NCBI GenBank assembly: GCA_001916965.1
Contig: MNTL01000082.1
Span: 1 to 48,466 of the forward strand
Direction: 5' to 3'
Source: Roseburia sp. CAG:10041_57
Lineage (GTDB): Bacteria > Bacillota > Clostridia > Lachnospirales > Lachnospiraceae
DNA length: 48,466 bases
Shown here: positions 8,647 through 17,208 of the stretch, in pieces
Numbering within the stretch: the stretch's first letter is position 1
How the letters are laid out: every line of letters begins with the position of its first letter
Position numbers and translations under genes: made by a program
Notes under the pieces: model-generated
What the model was told of the DNA's origin: nothing
Database searches by the model: none
Seen by the model: the letters and a program-made list of their open reading frames with translations, nothing else

Positions 8647-8708
8647 AAGAAGGCTGATATCTGGTAGTAAAGAATTGGGAGGATACTATCAGAAGAAGCC
8701 TTCTTTTT
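8647..8708 (+). terminator. Terminator after HU
   Basis: The outer stem AAGAAGGCT (8647-8655)/AGCCTTCTT (8697-8705) encloses a second stem CTGGTAGTA/TACTATCAG. A T tract follows. Confidence 0.85.
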
Positions 8709-8861
8709 AAGGATTACTATATTGAAAAAGAGTTAAGTGAAAAGCATTTCTGCTCATTCGTGACTGAGTTATCACGAATCTATAGATAATATATCAAATT
8801 ATCTGACAATTGTCAAACAATTTTCAAAAGATTATGAAAATAATATTATTTGAAAAACCGG

Positions 8862-8891
8862 TTGACAATCGTGCTTATTTATGGTTATAAT
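8862..8891 (+). promoter_or_regulatory. Promoter of tRNA-Pro
   Basis: TTGACA (8862-8867) and TATAAT (8886-8891), both perfect consensus, are spaced by 18 nt. The tRNA starts 16 nt downstream. Confidence 0.88.
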
Positions 8892-8906
8892 AGCTTTTGT
8901 CAGTTG

Positions 8907-8981
8907 CGGGGTGTGGCTCAGTTTGGCTAGAGCGCCATCTTAGGGAGGTGGAGGCCGCAAGTTCGAATCTTGTCACTCCGA
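8907..8981 (+). tRNA. tRNA-Pro (AGG)
   Basis: The acceptor stem is CGGGGTG (8907-8913) with CACTCCG (8974-8980). The anticodon arm is CCATC-TTAGGGA-GGTGG, giving anticodon AGG. The T arm has TTCGAAT, and A8981 is the discriminator; CCA is not encoded. It has a consensus promoter and a terminator of its own. Confidence 0.94.
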
Positions 8982-8998
8982 CTGTTTTATATTAGAGA

Positions 8999-9026
8999 TA
9001 CCACAGATTTATCTGTGGTATTTTTT
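8999..9026 (+). terminator. Terminator after tRNA-Pro
   Basis: TACCACAGAT (8999-9008) pairs perfectly with ATCTGTGGTA (9011-9020) and is followed by six T. It ends only 17 nt before the hflX start, so hflX is reached by read-through or by a promoter I do not see. Confidence 0.88.
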
Positions 9027-9042
9027 GTATCGGAGGGATGAT

Positions 9043-10299
9043 ATGGAGAGAGCATTTATTGTTGGTGTAAATCTGGACGGAGACAGTAATTTTGAGTTAT
9101 CCATGGATGAGTTAGCCAGCCTGGCGCAGGCGTGTGAAATGGAAGTTGTGGGAAGAGCAGAACAGAATATGGAGTATGCCAATACAGCAACCTATATTGG
9201 CGCTGGTAAGGTAGAAGAAGTACGTCAGGCAGCAGAATATCTCGAGGTGGATATTGTGATCTTTGATAATGCATTGTCTCCGGTACAATTGCGCAATCTG
9301 CAACGTGAACTGGATAAGCCGGTCATGGATAGAACGACTTTGATTCTGGAGATATTTTCTACCAGAGCCAAGACAAGGGAAGCCAAATTACAGGTAGAAG
9401 TAGCCAGGTTACAGTACATGCTTCCAAGACTGGTTGGCTTGCATGATGCATTGTCCAGACAGGGTGGTGCCAGCGGAGCCATGAGTAATAAAGGTGCTGG
9501 CGAGAAGAAGCTGGAGCTGGATAGAAGGCGTCTGGAGCAGCGCTTGACCAATATGAAGAGAGAACTGGATCTCATTGCAGGAGAGCGGCGTACGCAGCGT
9601 CAGAAGCGTGCAAGAAGCGGTATTCCCAGAGTGGCGCTGGTTGGTTATACCAATGCAGGGAAATCTACCATTATGAATATGCTGCTTGGTGCATATGTGA
9701 AGGATGAGGAGAAACAGGTTCTGGAGAAGGATATGCTTTTTGCAACGCTGGATACAACAGTAAGAAGAATTGCGCCGCCGGATCGCAATCCATTCCTGTT
9801 ATCAGATACAGTAGGCTTTATTTCCAAGCTGCCACATGCACTGGTCAAGGCATTCCATTCTACCCTGGAAGAAGCCAAGGAGGCAGATCTTCTGCTGCAG
9901 ATTATTGATTATTCGGATGAACATTATAGAGAATATATGAAAGTAACAGAGGATACGCTCAGAGAACTGGGTGCTGATACGATACCTATGATCTATGTAT
10001 TTAATAAGGCAGATAAATGTGGAATGGGTAAATTTGCCATGGTACAGGGAGAGGATAAGATATTCATGTCTGCCAAATCCATGGATGGCATTGATACACT
10101 TTTGACTTTGATAGAGGGCAAGCTGGCAGGAGGATATCGCGATTGTGAATTGCTGATTCCTTACACACGGGGAGATATTGTGTCATATCTCAATGATAAT
10201 GCAGTGGTATATCAGTGTGACTATAGAGAAGATGGTGTATATATGCATGCAAATCTGCAGGTAAGTGATGCAGGAAGGTATGAAAAATTCATATTATAA
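9043..10299 (+). CDS. hflX: GTPase HflX
   Basis: This 418-aa ribosome-associated GTPase splits stalled or stress-inactivated ribosomes in studied bacteria. The HflX N-terminal domain (ANTATYIGAGKVEE) and the coiled-coil linker (RRRLEQRLTNMKREL) precede the G domain, with G1 GYTNAGKST (201-209), G3 DTVGF (255-259) and G4 NKAD. The ATG at 9043 is chosen because GGAGGG lies 5 nt before it; an in-frame TTG at 9025 would lie inside the tRNA terminator T run. The position right behind tRNA-Pro has no obvious functional meaning. Confidence 0.95.
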   Translation: MERAFIVGVNLDGDSNFELSMDELASLAQACEMEVVGRAEQNMEYANTATYIGAGKVEEVRQAAEYLEVDIVIFDNALSPVQLRNLQRELDKPVMDRTTLILEIFSTRAKTREAKLQVEVARLQYMLPRLVGLHDALSRQGGASGAMSNKGAGEKKLELDRRRLEQRLTNMKRELDLIAGERRTQRQKRARSGIPRVALVGYTNAGKSTIMNMLLGAYVKDEEKQVLEKDMLFATLDTTVRRIAPPDRNPFLLSDTVGFISKLPHALVKAFHSTLEEAKEADLLLQIIDYSDEHYREYMKVTEDTLRELGADTIPMIYVFNKADKCGMGKFAMVQGEDKIFMSAKSMDGIDTLLTLIEGKLAGGYRDCELLIPYTRGDIVSYLNDNAVVYQCDYREDGVYMHANLQVSDAGRYEKFIL

Positions 10300-10427
10300 T
10301 AATAAATTAGAACGAGTTCAAATCAAATTTGGTTATTGTTCACAATTTATTTACAGTTTCATAACAGAAAAGGGTTATTATATACAATATAAAGTAACTG
10401 TAAAACCGTAACCAAAGGAGATTTGCC

Positions 10428-11609
10428 ATGGAAAAAGCTGCCAGAAGAAAGAAAATTAGTAAAATCATCTATGTTATTGGAATGCTTGGAGTTATTATGC
10501 TGAATTATCTGGCATGGAGAAGCAGAGAGTTCTGCGACTGGTATATCGACCATATTTTTCCGGTATGGTTAAATACGTATGCGCGTCTGACAAGTGCATT
10601 ATCTATTTCTGTGGGCGAAATTATGCTGATTCTGGCAGTAGGGATTACTGCGTTCGGAATCGGCTTTTTTATTTATAATCTGATCCGAAGAGGCAAATAT
10701 ACGACAGGCTTGTTAAAATACGGCAGAACCTATGCATGGATCGTTCTGGTAGTGGGATATGTAATGACATTAAACTGTTTTATTCTGTATCATGCCACCG
10801 GTTTTGCACAAAAGTACATGGTAAAAGAAACCGGAACCATGGTCGTTGATATGTCAGATACCGCGGTCGTCGAGGTAGATACAAAGGGGAAAAGCGCATA
10901 CACGAAGAAGAATCTGGCGACATTAAGAGATTATCTGGTAGAGCAGTGCAATACGCTTGCAGATCAGATTGACAGGGATGAGCAGGGAACCGCAGTATAT
11001 TCAGGAGATCTTATTGCAGAATCGGTTCATGCAATGGAGACAATGGGACAACAGTATGACAGATTGTCAGGATATTATGTAACCCCTAAATATCTGAAGT
11101 GTTCCGAGTTTTTCAGCCAGCAGTATATTATGGGATATTATTTTCCATTTTCCATGGAGGCAAATATCAATTCAGTCATGTATATCACAAACGTAGCACC
11201 TACCGTATGTCATGAACTGGCGCATACCAAGGGATTCATCTTTGAAAATGATGCCAATATGATCGGATATCTGGCGTGTATACAGTCTGATGATACTTTT
11301 TTGCAATATTGTGGATATCTAAGTGTATTGAATTATGTAAACAATGATTTCTACAAGTCAGTTAATAAGTCAACATATAAAAAACATGTAAGAATAAGCG
11401 ACAGAGTTGCAGATGATAATGTATTCCTTACCAGAGAAGACTGGCAGGCTGTAGAGAAGACGGCAGTAGTTAAGACATCTACAGTCAAAAAGGTATCCAA
11501 TAACTTCTTAAATACCAATCTGAAGCTCAACGGTGTGGACGAAGGTATTCAGCAGTACAATGAAGTGGTGAATCTGTTATTGGATTATTATGATGGAATC
11601 CTGTATTAA
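10428..11609 (+). CDS. DUF3810 membrane protein with HELAH metalloprotease-like motif
   Basis: This 393-aa protein has three membrane segments (about 11-30, 60-87, 102-122) and a large domain with VCHELAHTKGF (HExxH-type, 252-256) and a nearby FENDAN glutamate at 263, which fits a zinc-peptidase active site. The pattern matches DUF3810, whose substrate is unknown. AAAGGAG lies 8 nt before the ATG. Gene-specific terminator downstream; the convergent neighbour is the LacI-type regulator. Confidence 0.85.
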   Translation: MEKAARRKKISKIIYVIGMLGVIMLNYLAWRSREFCDWYIDHIFPVWLNTYARLTSALSISVGEIMLILAVGITAFGIGFFIYNLIRRGKYTTGLLKYGRTYAWIVLVVGYVMTLNCFILYHATGFAQKYMVKETGTMVVDMSDTAVVEVDTKGKSAYTKKNLATLRDYLVEQCNTLADQIDRDEQGTAVYSGDLIAESVHAMETMGQQYDRLSGYYVTPKYLKCSEFFSQQYIMGYYFPFSMEANINSVMYITNVAPTVCHELAHTKGFIFENDANMIGYLACIQSDDTFLQYCGYLSVLNYVNNDFYKSVNKSTYKKHVRISDRVADDNVFLTREDWQAVEKTAVVKTSTVKKVSNNFLNTNLKLNGVDEGIQQYNEVVNLLLDYYDGILY

Positions 11610-11615
11610 AAATAA

Positions 11616-11658
11616 GGGGCACAACACAGAACAATTAGGAGCGTGTTGTGCCTCTTTT
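11616..11658 (+). terminator. Bidirectional terminator between DUF3810 gene and lacI-type gene
   Basis: GGGGCACAACAC (11616-11627) pairs with GTGTTGTGCCTC (11643-11654), with one G-U pair, then TTTT. The stop codon of the minus-strand regulator lies in the loop, so the hairpin overlaps the end of that gene. Confidence 0.82.
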
Positions 11659-12645
11659 GATTAATTCACCTGAAAAGATGACTTTCTGCGGCATGTCTGT
11701 ACCTGTAAGTACACCCATCTGGGTCTTGACCAGCTGCACGCATAAAGTATTTAATTTGCTGTCTACTGAGGTCAGAGGTGGTTCACAGCAGGAAGTAAGA
11801 AGGGAGTTATTATAGCCAATGACTGCAAAATCATCAGGCATGGACAACCCCTTATATCTGCCGTATTTTATGGCTCCCATGGCAAGAATGTCATCAGAAG
11901 CGATAATTCCATCAAAATCAAGACCATTGGCATTCAGCTGAATCAGAAAGTCTGTAATCGCTTCAATATCCTCTCTTTCACCCTGATACAACTGAATATA
12001 TTCTGGACGGAAGTCATGTCCGCTCTGAAGTACTGCGGACTGATAACCGGAGAGCTTCTTCAGACCAGAGTAAGATTGCGAGTTATACAGATATAAGACG
12101 TTTTGAGCACCGCTTTGGAACAGGAACTGGGTAGCTTCCAAAATGGATTTGTAATCATCACATAAGGTACAATATACATTGGGATAATCAAAATCAGCGT
12201 TCAAAAGCATAATGGGAACCTGCTGTGCGGCGTCTCTGATATACTGGTTTTCTTCTGAAATGTCGGATATAAAATTGGAGCCTACCATAATCACACTGTC
12301 AACACGCTTGGACAATAACAGCTCCATGGAGGATTTCTTGGTGGCAGTATCATAGCCGGTACAGCACAGAATAGAATTATATCCGTTTTCACGAAGAAGC
12401 TGTTCGATATAATATACGGCTTTGGCTAGATACAGATCGGAGGAATCAGCACAGAGAATACCGATTGTATTCATGGTATTAAGCCCCAGACCTCTTGCAA
12501 ATGCATTTGGAGTATAGCCGTATTCTTCGATTACATCCATGACCTTTTTCTTGGTCTTTGGTTTCACATTGGCATTTCCATTCAGAACACGGGATACAGT
12601 TGCGATAGATACGCCGGCTTTTTCAGAGATATCATAGATTGTCAT
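11635..12645 (-). CDS. LacI family transcriptional regulator (likely of uronate genes)
   Basis: This 336-aa regulator has the canonical LacI helix-turn-helix and hinge (MTIYDISEKAGVSIATVSRVLNGNANV, then TRGL-like FARGLGLN) followed by a periplasmic-binding-protein-like effector domain. It is divergent from uxaB, with LacI-type operators between them and before uxaA, so it is most likely the repressor of galacturonate catabolism; the inducer is inferred to be a uronate intermediate. AAGGAGG lies about 12 nt upstream of the ATG, which is a long but acceptable spacing. Confidence 0.9.
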   Translation of the reverse strand: MTIYDISEKAGVSIATVSRVLNGNANVKPKTKKKVMDVIEEYGYTPNAFARGLGLNTMNTIGILCADSSDLYLAKAVYYIEQLLRENGYNSILCCTGYDTATKKSSMELLLSKRVDSVIMVGSNFISDISEENQYIRDAAQQVPIMLLNADFDYPNVYCTLCDDYKSILEATQFLFQSGAQNVLYLYNSQSYSGLKKLSGYQSAVLQSGHDFRPEYIQLYQGEREDIEAITDFLIQLNANGLDFDGIIASDDILAMGAIKYGRYKGLSMPDDFAVIGYNNSLLTSCCEPPLTSVDSKLNTLCVQLVKTQMGVLTGTDMPQKVIFSGELIKRGTTRS

Positions 12646-12719
12646 GCAGCGTAGAAACCTCCTTTTTGCTAGTTTACATAATGCCGTTTGCGACTAAAAA
12701 TGTAACTGTTTTCATAGAC

Positions 12720-12748
12720 AGAATACATTAAGCAGTTTCAAAAAGCAA
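12720..12748 (-). promoter_or_regulatory. Promoter of the LacI-type regulator
   Basis: On the minus strand TTGCTT (12748-12743) and TATTCT (12725-12720) are spaced by 17 nt. It lies about 75 nt before the regulator start. Confidence 0.6.
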
Positions 12749-12763
12749 GTCTAAAAAATCTTT

Positions 12764-12775
12764 TGAAAGCTTTCA
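12764..12775. promoter_or_regulatory. Palindrome between the divergent promoters
   Basis: TGAAAGCTTTCA is a perfect 12-bp palindrome lying 15 bp upstream of the regulator -35 box. It resembles a LacI/CcpA-type site lacking the central CG pair, so it could be an autoregulatory or catabolite site, or chance. Confidence 0.4.
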
Positions 12776-12834
12776 TTTAAACGAAAACCTGTGAAAAAGG
12801 CATAAAATCGGGAATTCTTTTCTGAAAAAACAAG

Positions 12835-12863
12835 TTGACTTTCTGAGCAAAACAATATAAAAT
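12835..12863 (+). promoter_or_regulatory. Promoter of uxaB
   Basis: TTGACT (12835-12840) and TAAAAT (12858-12863) are spaced by 17 nt. The start point would be near 12870, inside the operator. Confidence 0.72.
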
Positions 12864-12868
12864 GCAAA

Positions 12869-12882
12869 TGTAAGCACTTACA
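12869..12882. promoter_or_regulatory. LacI-type operator at the uxaB start point
   Basis: TGTAAGCACTTACA matches the LacI-family pattern TGTAANCGNTTACA at all but the centre. It covers the predicted transcription start, so bound repressor would block initiation. A further half site, TGTAAG, follows at about 12890. Confidence 0.75.
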
Positions 12883-12925
12883 GATTGATGTAAGTAAAAC
12901 CAATGATTTGATAGGAGATATGACA

Positions 12926-14386
12926 ATGGAATTATTAAATGCGGCAAAGACCGGAAAAAAAGAAAGACCCATTAAAGTACTTCAGTTCGGTGAAGGAAAT
13001 TTCTTACGTGCGTTTGTTGATTACATGATTGACATTGCAAATGAATCAGGAAAGTTTGATGGAGATATCGTTCTGGTAAAACCCATCGAGTTTGGTAATC
13101 TCGACATGTTCCATAAGCAGGACTGCCAGTATACCGTATGTTTAAGAGGTATCGTTGATGGCGAGCCTAAGGTAATCAAGAGAGTGGTAACAAGTGTTGC
13201 AGATGCAGTAGATGCATATGGTGAGTACCAGAAATACGCTGATTATGCCAAGTTAGACTCCTTAAGATATATCGTATCCAACACAACAGAGGCTGGTATC
13301 GTATATGATGATACAGACAAGTTTGAAGCAGAGCCTCCCAAGACATATCCTGGCAAGCTGTGTAAGTTCCTTTATACAAGATATAAGCATTTCAATGGTG
13401 CAGCAGATAAGGGACTTGTAATGCTTCCTGTAGAGCTGATCGATGACAATGGTATTCATTTAAAAGAGTGCGTTGTTAAGTTTGCAAAGCTCTGGAATCT
13501 GGAAGAAGGCTTCCTGACATGGCTTGATGATGCATGTGTATTTACTTCTACATTAGTAGACCGTATCGTTACAGGTTATCCAAGAGATGATGCAGAAGAA
13601 CTCTGGAAAGAATTCGGATATCAGGATAATATCGTTGTTACAGCAGAGCCTTTTGGTCTGTGGGTAATTGAGAGCTCCAAGGATATCAGCAAGGAATTAC
13701 CTCTCCCAGAAGCAGGACTTCCTGTTATCTTTACAGATAACCAGAAGCCATATAAGCAGAGAAAGGTACGTATCCTGAATGGTGCTCATACATCTTTCGT
13801 TCTTGCTTCTTATCTTGCAGGTAACGATTATGTAAGAGAATCCATGGAGGACGAGCTGATTGGCAACTTCATGCATCAGACAATTTATGATGAAGTAATT
13901 CCTACACTTGACCTTCCTAAGGAAGACCTGTTAGAGTTCGCATCAGCAGTTGACGGAAGATTCCGTAATCCATATATTAAACATGCTTTATTATCCATCT
14001 CTCTGAATTCAGTATCCAAGTGGAGAGCAAGATGTATGCCTTCTTTATTAGGATATGTAGAGAGAAAGGGTGAGCTTCCTAAGCATCTTACATTCTCTAT
14101 CGCAGCACTGATGGCATTCTACACAGGCAGCGAGATCCGTGATAAGGCTCTGATCGGACACAGAAACGGTCAGGAATACAATATCATGGACGATATGGCT
14201 GTTCTGGAGTTCTTCGCAGCTAACAGCAGCAAGCCATCCGCAGAGTTTGTAAATGCTTACCTGAGCAATGAGAACTTCCACGGACAGGATCTTACCAAGG
14301 TTGCAGGATTAAGCGATGCTGTAACTGCATATCTTGAGGATATCAGAACTCTTGGTATGAGAAAGGCTATCGAGAAGAATTTTTAA
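12926..14386 (+). CDS. uxaB: Tagaturonate reductase (altronate oxidoreductase)
   Basis: This 486-aa NAD-dependent enzyme of the polyol/mannitol dehydrogenase family converts tagaturonate and altronate into each other in galacturonate breakdown. Seen are the N-terminal nucleotide-binding pattern VLQFGEGNFLRAFVDYM, EAGIVYDDTD, and the family signature KVRILNGAHTS with the catalytic Lys, Asn and His. GGAG at 12914-12917 favours the ATG at 12926 over in-frame starts at 12908 (TTG) and 12920. It is the first gene of the uronate block. No uxaC isomerase is seen in the window, so that step must be encoded elsewhere. Confidence 0.93.
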   Translation: MELLNAAKTGKKERPIKVLQFGEGNFLRAFVDYMIDIANESGKFDGDIVLVKPIEFGNLDMFHKQDCQYTVCLRGIVDGEPKVIKRVVTSVADAVDAYGEYQKYADYAKLDSLRYIVSNTTEAGIVYDDTDKFEAEPPKTYPGKLCKFLYTRYKHFNGAADKGLVMLPVELIDDNGIHLKECVVKFAKLWNLEEGFLTWLDDACVFTSTLVDRIVTGYPRDDAEELWKEFGYQDNIVVTAEPFGLWVIESSKDISKELPLPEAGLPVIFTDNQKPYKQRKVRILNGAHTSFVLASYLAGNDYVRESMEDELIGNFMHQTIYDEVIPTLDLPKEDLLEFASAVDGRFRNPYIKHALLSISLNSVSKWRARCMPSLLGYVERKGELPKHLTFSIAALMAFYTGSEIRDKALIGHRNGQEYNIMDDMAVLEFFAANSSKPSAEFVNAYLSNENFHGQDLTKVAGLSDAVTAYLEDIRTLGMRKAIEKNF

Positions 14387-14448
14387 TCATTCTGACTAAA
14401 ATAGTCTTATAAATGATTGAAAATAATAAATATTTTACAAAAAACGGC

Positions 14449-14477
14449 GTGACATACAGCACCGCTTATATTAAAAT
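14449..14477 (+). promoter_or_regulatory. Second, internal promoter (uxaA) within an inverted repeat
   Basis: GTGACA (14449-14454) and TAAAAT (14472-14477) are spaced by 17 nt, like the uxaB promoter. The -10 box is enclosed by a perfect 9-bp inverted repeat, TACAGCACC (14455-14463) and GGTGCTGTA (14484-14492), which has no T run after it and so is more likely a DNA or leader element than a terminator. Confidence 0.62.
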
Positions 14478-14492
14478 GTAGGTGGTGCTGTA

Positions 14493-14506
14493 AGTAAGCG
14501 GTTACA
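14493..14506. promoter_or_regulatory. LacI-type operator before uxaA
   Basis: AGTAAGCGGTTACA fits the LacI-family pattern with the central CG and lies just after the predicted start point, as at uxaB. Both uxaB and uxaA promoters therefore appear to be under the same repressor. Confidence 0.72.
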
Positions 14507-14524
14507 TTTATAAAGGAAAAACGT

Positions 14525-16006
14525 ATGGCAAAATTTATAAAAATCCATGAGAATGACAATGTAGCAGTTGCACTTGAAACAATTGCACAGGGCGAGACTA
14601 TTACAGTAGATGATGTAACAGTTACCACTGTAAATGAGATCCCGGCAGGACATAAATTTGCTCTGAAGGATCTTCCGGTTGGAACACCTGTTGTAAAGTA
14701 TGGTTTCAAAATCGGTAACACAACAGCTGATGTAAAGGCTGGAGAGTGGATACATACTCATAATCTGAAGACCGGACTTGGTGATCTGCTGGATTACAGC
14801 TATGAGCCCAAGCTCCCAGAAGAAAAATTTACAGAAGATGTTACTTTCATGGGCTATAACCGTGAGAACGGAAAAGTCGGTGTCAGAAACGAAATCTGGG
14901 TAATTCCTACAGTTGGATGTGTAAATAATATCGCAAGCAAAATTGCAGAGTTATCCAAGGGACTTGTAAGAGAAAATATTGAAGCTGTTTGTGCATTCCC
15001 TCATCCTTACGGATGTTCCCAGATGGGTGACGATCAGGAACATACAAGACAGATTCTGGCTAATCTGATCAATCATCCAAATGCCGGTGGTGTTCTGGTA
15101 TTAGGACTTGGCTGTGAGAACAGCAACATTGATGTACTGAAGAATTACATTGGTGAATATAATCCTGACAGAGTGAAATTCCTCGTATGTCAGGAAAGTG
15201 ATGATGAGATTACAGATGGTGTTGAGATTGTAAAAGAACTTGCAGAGTATGCTTCACAGTTCAAACGTGAGCCAATCAGTGTATCCAAGCTTGTAATCGG
15301 TATGAAGTGTGGTGGCAGCGATGGATTCTCCGGCATCACAGCAAATCCGACTGTTGGACGTTTCTCTGATATCCTTATCAGTAAGAAGGGTACAACAATT
15401 CTGACAGAAGTACCTGAAATGTTCGGTGCAGAGACCATTCTGATGAACCGTTGTGCAAATGAAGAATTATTTGATAAAACAGTAGATCTGATCAATGACT
15501 TTAAGAATTATTTCAAGAGTCATAACCAGACAATCTATGAGAACCCTTCACCTGGTAACAAGAAGGGGGGTATCTCCACATTGGAGGACAAGTCCCTTGG
15601 ATGTACACAGAAGTCAGGAAGTGCTATTGTAAAAGGCGTTCTTGCCTACGGTGAGACAGTATCTACTCCGGGACTGAATCTGCTCAGCGCACCGGGCAAC
15701 GATCTGGTAGCAGCTACTGCACTGGCAGCAAGCGGTGCTCATATCGTATTATTTACAACTGGACGTGGTACACCATTTGCATGTCCGGTACCTACAATGA
15801 AGATTTCAAGTAATTCAAGACTGGCTGGTAAGAAGGACAACTGGATTGACTTTAATGCAGGTGTCGTAGCAGAGGGTGAAGATCTTGATACAGTAGGCAA
15901 GAGATTGTTTGATGAAGTGGTAGCGGTAGCTTCCGGTAAAGAAGTGAAGAGTGAAATCGCGGGCTTCCATGATATGGCGATCTTTAAACAGGGCGTAACA
16001 TTGTAA
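14525..16006 (+). CDS. uxaA: Altronate dehydratase
   Basis: This 493-aa enzyme dehydrates D-altronate to 2-keto-3-deoxygluconate (KDG). The N-terminal SAF domain (AVALETIAQGETI, about 1-90) and the large C-terminal GD_AH domain are both present (GVRNEIWVIPTVGCVNN, FPHPYGCSQMGDD, LGLGCEN, KCGGSDGFSGITANP). Length is close to E. coli UxaA. The family is iron-dependent and the conserved Cys residues are kept. A short AAAGGA sequence precedes the ATG. It follows its own LacI-controlled promoter. Confidence 0.95.
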   Translation: MAKFIKIHENDNVAVALETIAQGETITVDDVTVTTVNEIPAGHKFALKDLPVGTPVVKYGFKIGNTTADVKAGEWIHTHNLKTGLGDLLDYSYEPKLPEEKFTEDVTFMGYNRENGKVGVRNEIWVIPTVGCVNNIASKIAELSKGLVRENIEAVCAFPHPYGCSQMGDDQEHTRQILANLINHPNAGGVLVLGLGCENSNIDVLKNYIGEYNPDRVKFLVCQESDDEITDGVEIVKELAEYASQFKREPISVSKLVIGMKCGGSDGFSGITANPTVGRFSDILISKKGTTILTEVPEMFGAETILMNRCANEELFDKTVDLINDFKNYFKSHNQTIYENPSPGNKKGGISTLEDKSLGCTQKSGSAIVKGVLAYGETVSTPGLNLLSAPGNDLVAATALAASGAHIVLFTTGRGTPFACPVPTMKISSNSRLAGKKDNWIDFNAGVVAEGEDLDTVGKRLFDEVVAVASGKEVKSEIAGFHDMAIFKQGVTL

Positions 16007-16123
16007 GCATATAGTGATACTTTGATAAGGTTTACAATGTGGCACATAGATAAATGGATAGAAAATTATCCAGATTACTTTAAGAATAATAGAAAAAATG
16101 ATAAATGATGGAGGATTATTATC

Positions 16124-17158
16124 ATGAGTAAAAAAGTAGTAACAATGGGTGAGATTATGTTAAGACTTTCTACACCTAACAATGAGAAGTTTATCCAGGC
16201 AGACGAGTTCGATATCAACTATGGCGGCGGTGAAGCTAACGTAGCAGTATCTCTTGCAAATTATGGACATGAAGCACAGTTCGTTACAGCAGTTCCTGAT
16301 AACGAATTAGGTGAGTGTGCAGTTGCTGCTTTAAGAAAATATAATGTTGGTACACAGAACATCGCAAGATGTGGTGAAAGACTTGGTATCTACTACCTGG
16401 AGTCAGGTTCTTCCATGCGTCCTTCCAAGGTTGTATATGATAGAGCTCATTCTTCTATCTCTACAGCTACAGCAGCAGATTTTGATTTCGATAAGATCTT
16501 CGAAGGTGTTGACTGGTTCCATTTCACAGGTATCACACCAGCTATTTCTGATTCTGCAGCAGTATTAACAGAGGAAGCTTTAAAGGCTGCCAAGAAGCAC
16601 GGCGTTAAGGTTTCTGTAGACTTGAACTTCCGTAAGAAGTTATGGTCTTCTGAGAAGGCTCAGAAGGTTATGAAGAACCTTATGCAGTATGTTGATGTAT
16701 GTATCGGTAACGAAGAAGATGCTGAACTTGTACTTGGTTACAAGCCTGGTAATACAGATGTAACAAGCGGTGATCTTGAACTTGCTGGTTACAAGTCAAT
16801 CTTCGAACAGATGGTAGCAGACTATAACTTCGAGTACTGCATCTCTTCCTTAAGAGTAAGCCATTCTGCATCTGACAATGGCTGGTCAGCATGTATCTAT
16901 TCAAGAGATACAAAGGAATTCTATCATTCTAAAGAATACAGCATTCATCCTATCGTAGACCGTGTAGGTGGTGGAGATTCCTTCGCAGGCGGTGTTATCT
17001 GTGGTCTGTTAGACGGTAAGGATTTCAAGGCTGCTCTTGAGTATGGTGTAGCTGCATCCGCATTAAAGCATACAATCCCTGGTGACTTCAACCTGGTATC
17101 CAGAAAAGAAGTTGAAACACTTGCAGGCGGCGATGCTTCCGGACGTGTTCAGAGATAA
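16124..17158 (+). CDS. kdgK: 2-Keto-3-deoxygluconate kinase (PfkB family)
   Basis: This 344-aa sugar kinase phosphorylates KDG to KDPG. PfkB signatures are present: GEIMLRLS and YGGGEANVAVSLANYG in the N-terminal substrate region, VDLNFRKKLW, and the C-terminal DRVGGGDSFAGG with the catalytic Asp. GGAGG lies before the ATG. It sits between uxaA and the SDR gene, in the expected place to link altronate dehydratase to the aldolase. Codon use in this gene and the next two strongly favours GCT/GGT/CTT-type codons, suggesting high expression. Confidence 0.92.
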   Translation: MSKKVVTMGEIMLRLSTPNNEKFIQADEFDINYGGGEANVAVSLANYGHEAQFVTAVPDNELGECAVAALRKYNVGTQNIARCGERLGIYYLESGSSMRPSKVVYDRAHSSISTATAADFDFDKIFEGVDWFHFTGITPAISDSAAVLTEEALKAAKKHGVKVSVDLNFRKKLWSSEKAQKVMKNLMQYVDVCIGNEEDAELVLGYKPGNTDVTSGDLELAGYKSIFEQMVADYNFEYCISSLRVSHSASDNGWSACIYSRDTKEFYHSKEYSIHPIVDRVGGGDSFAGGVICGLLDGKDFKAALEYGVAASALKHTIPGDFNLVSRKEVETLAGGDASGRVQR

Positions 17159-17208
17159 TAAAGAAACATAGCAAATAAAATATAAAATCTATAGGAGGAA
17201 TTATCATT

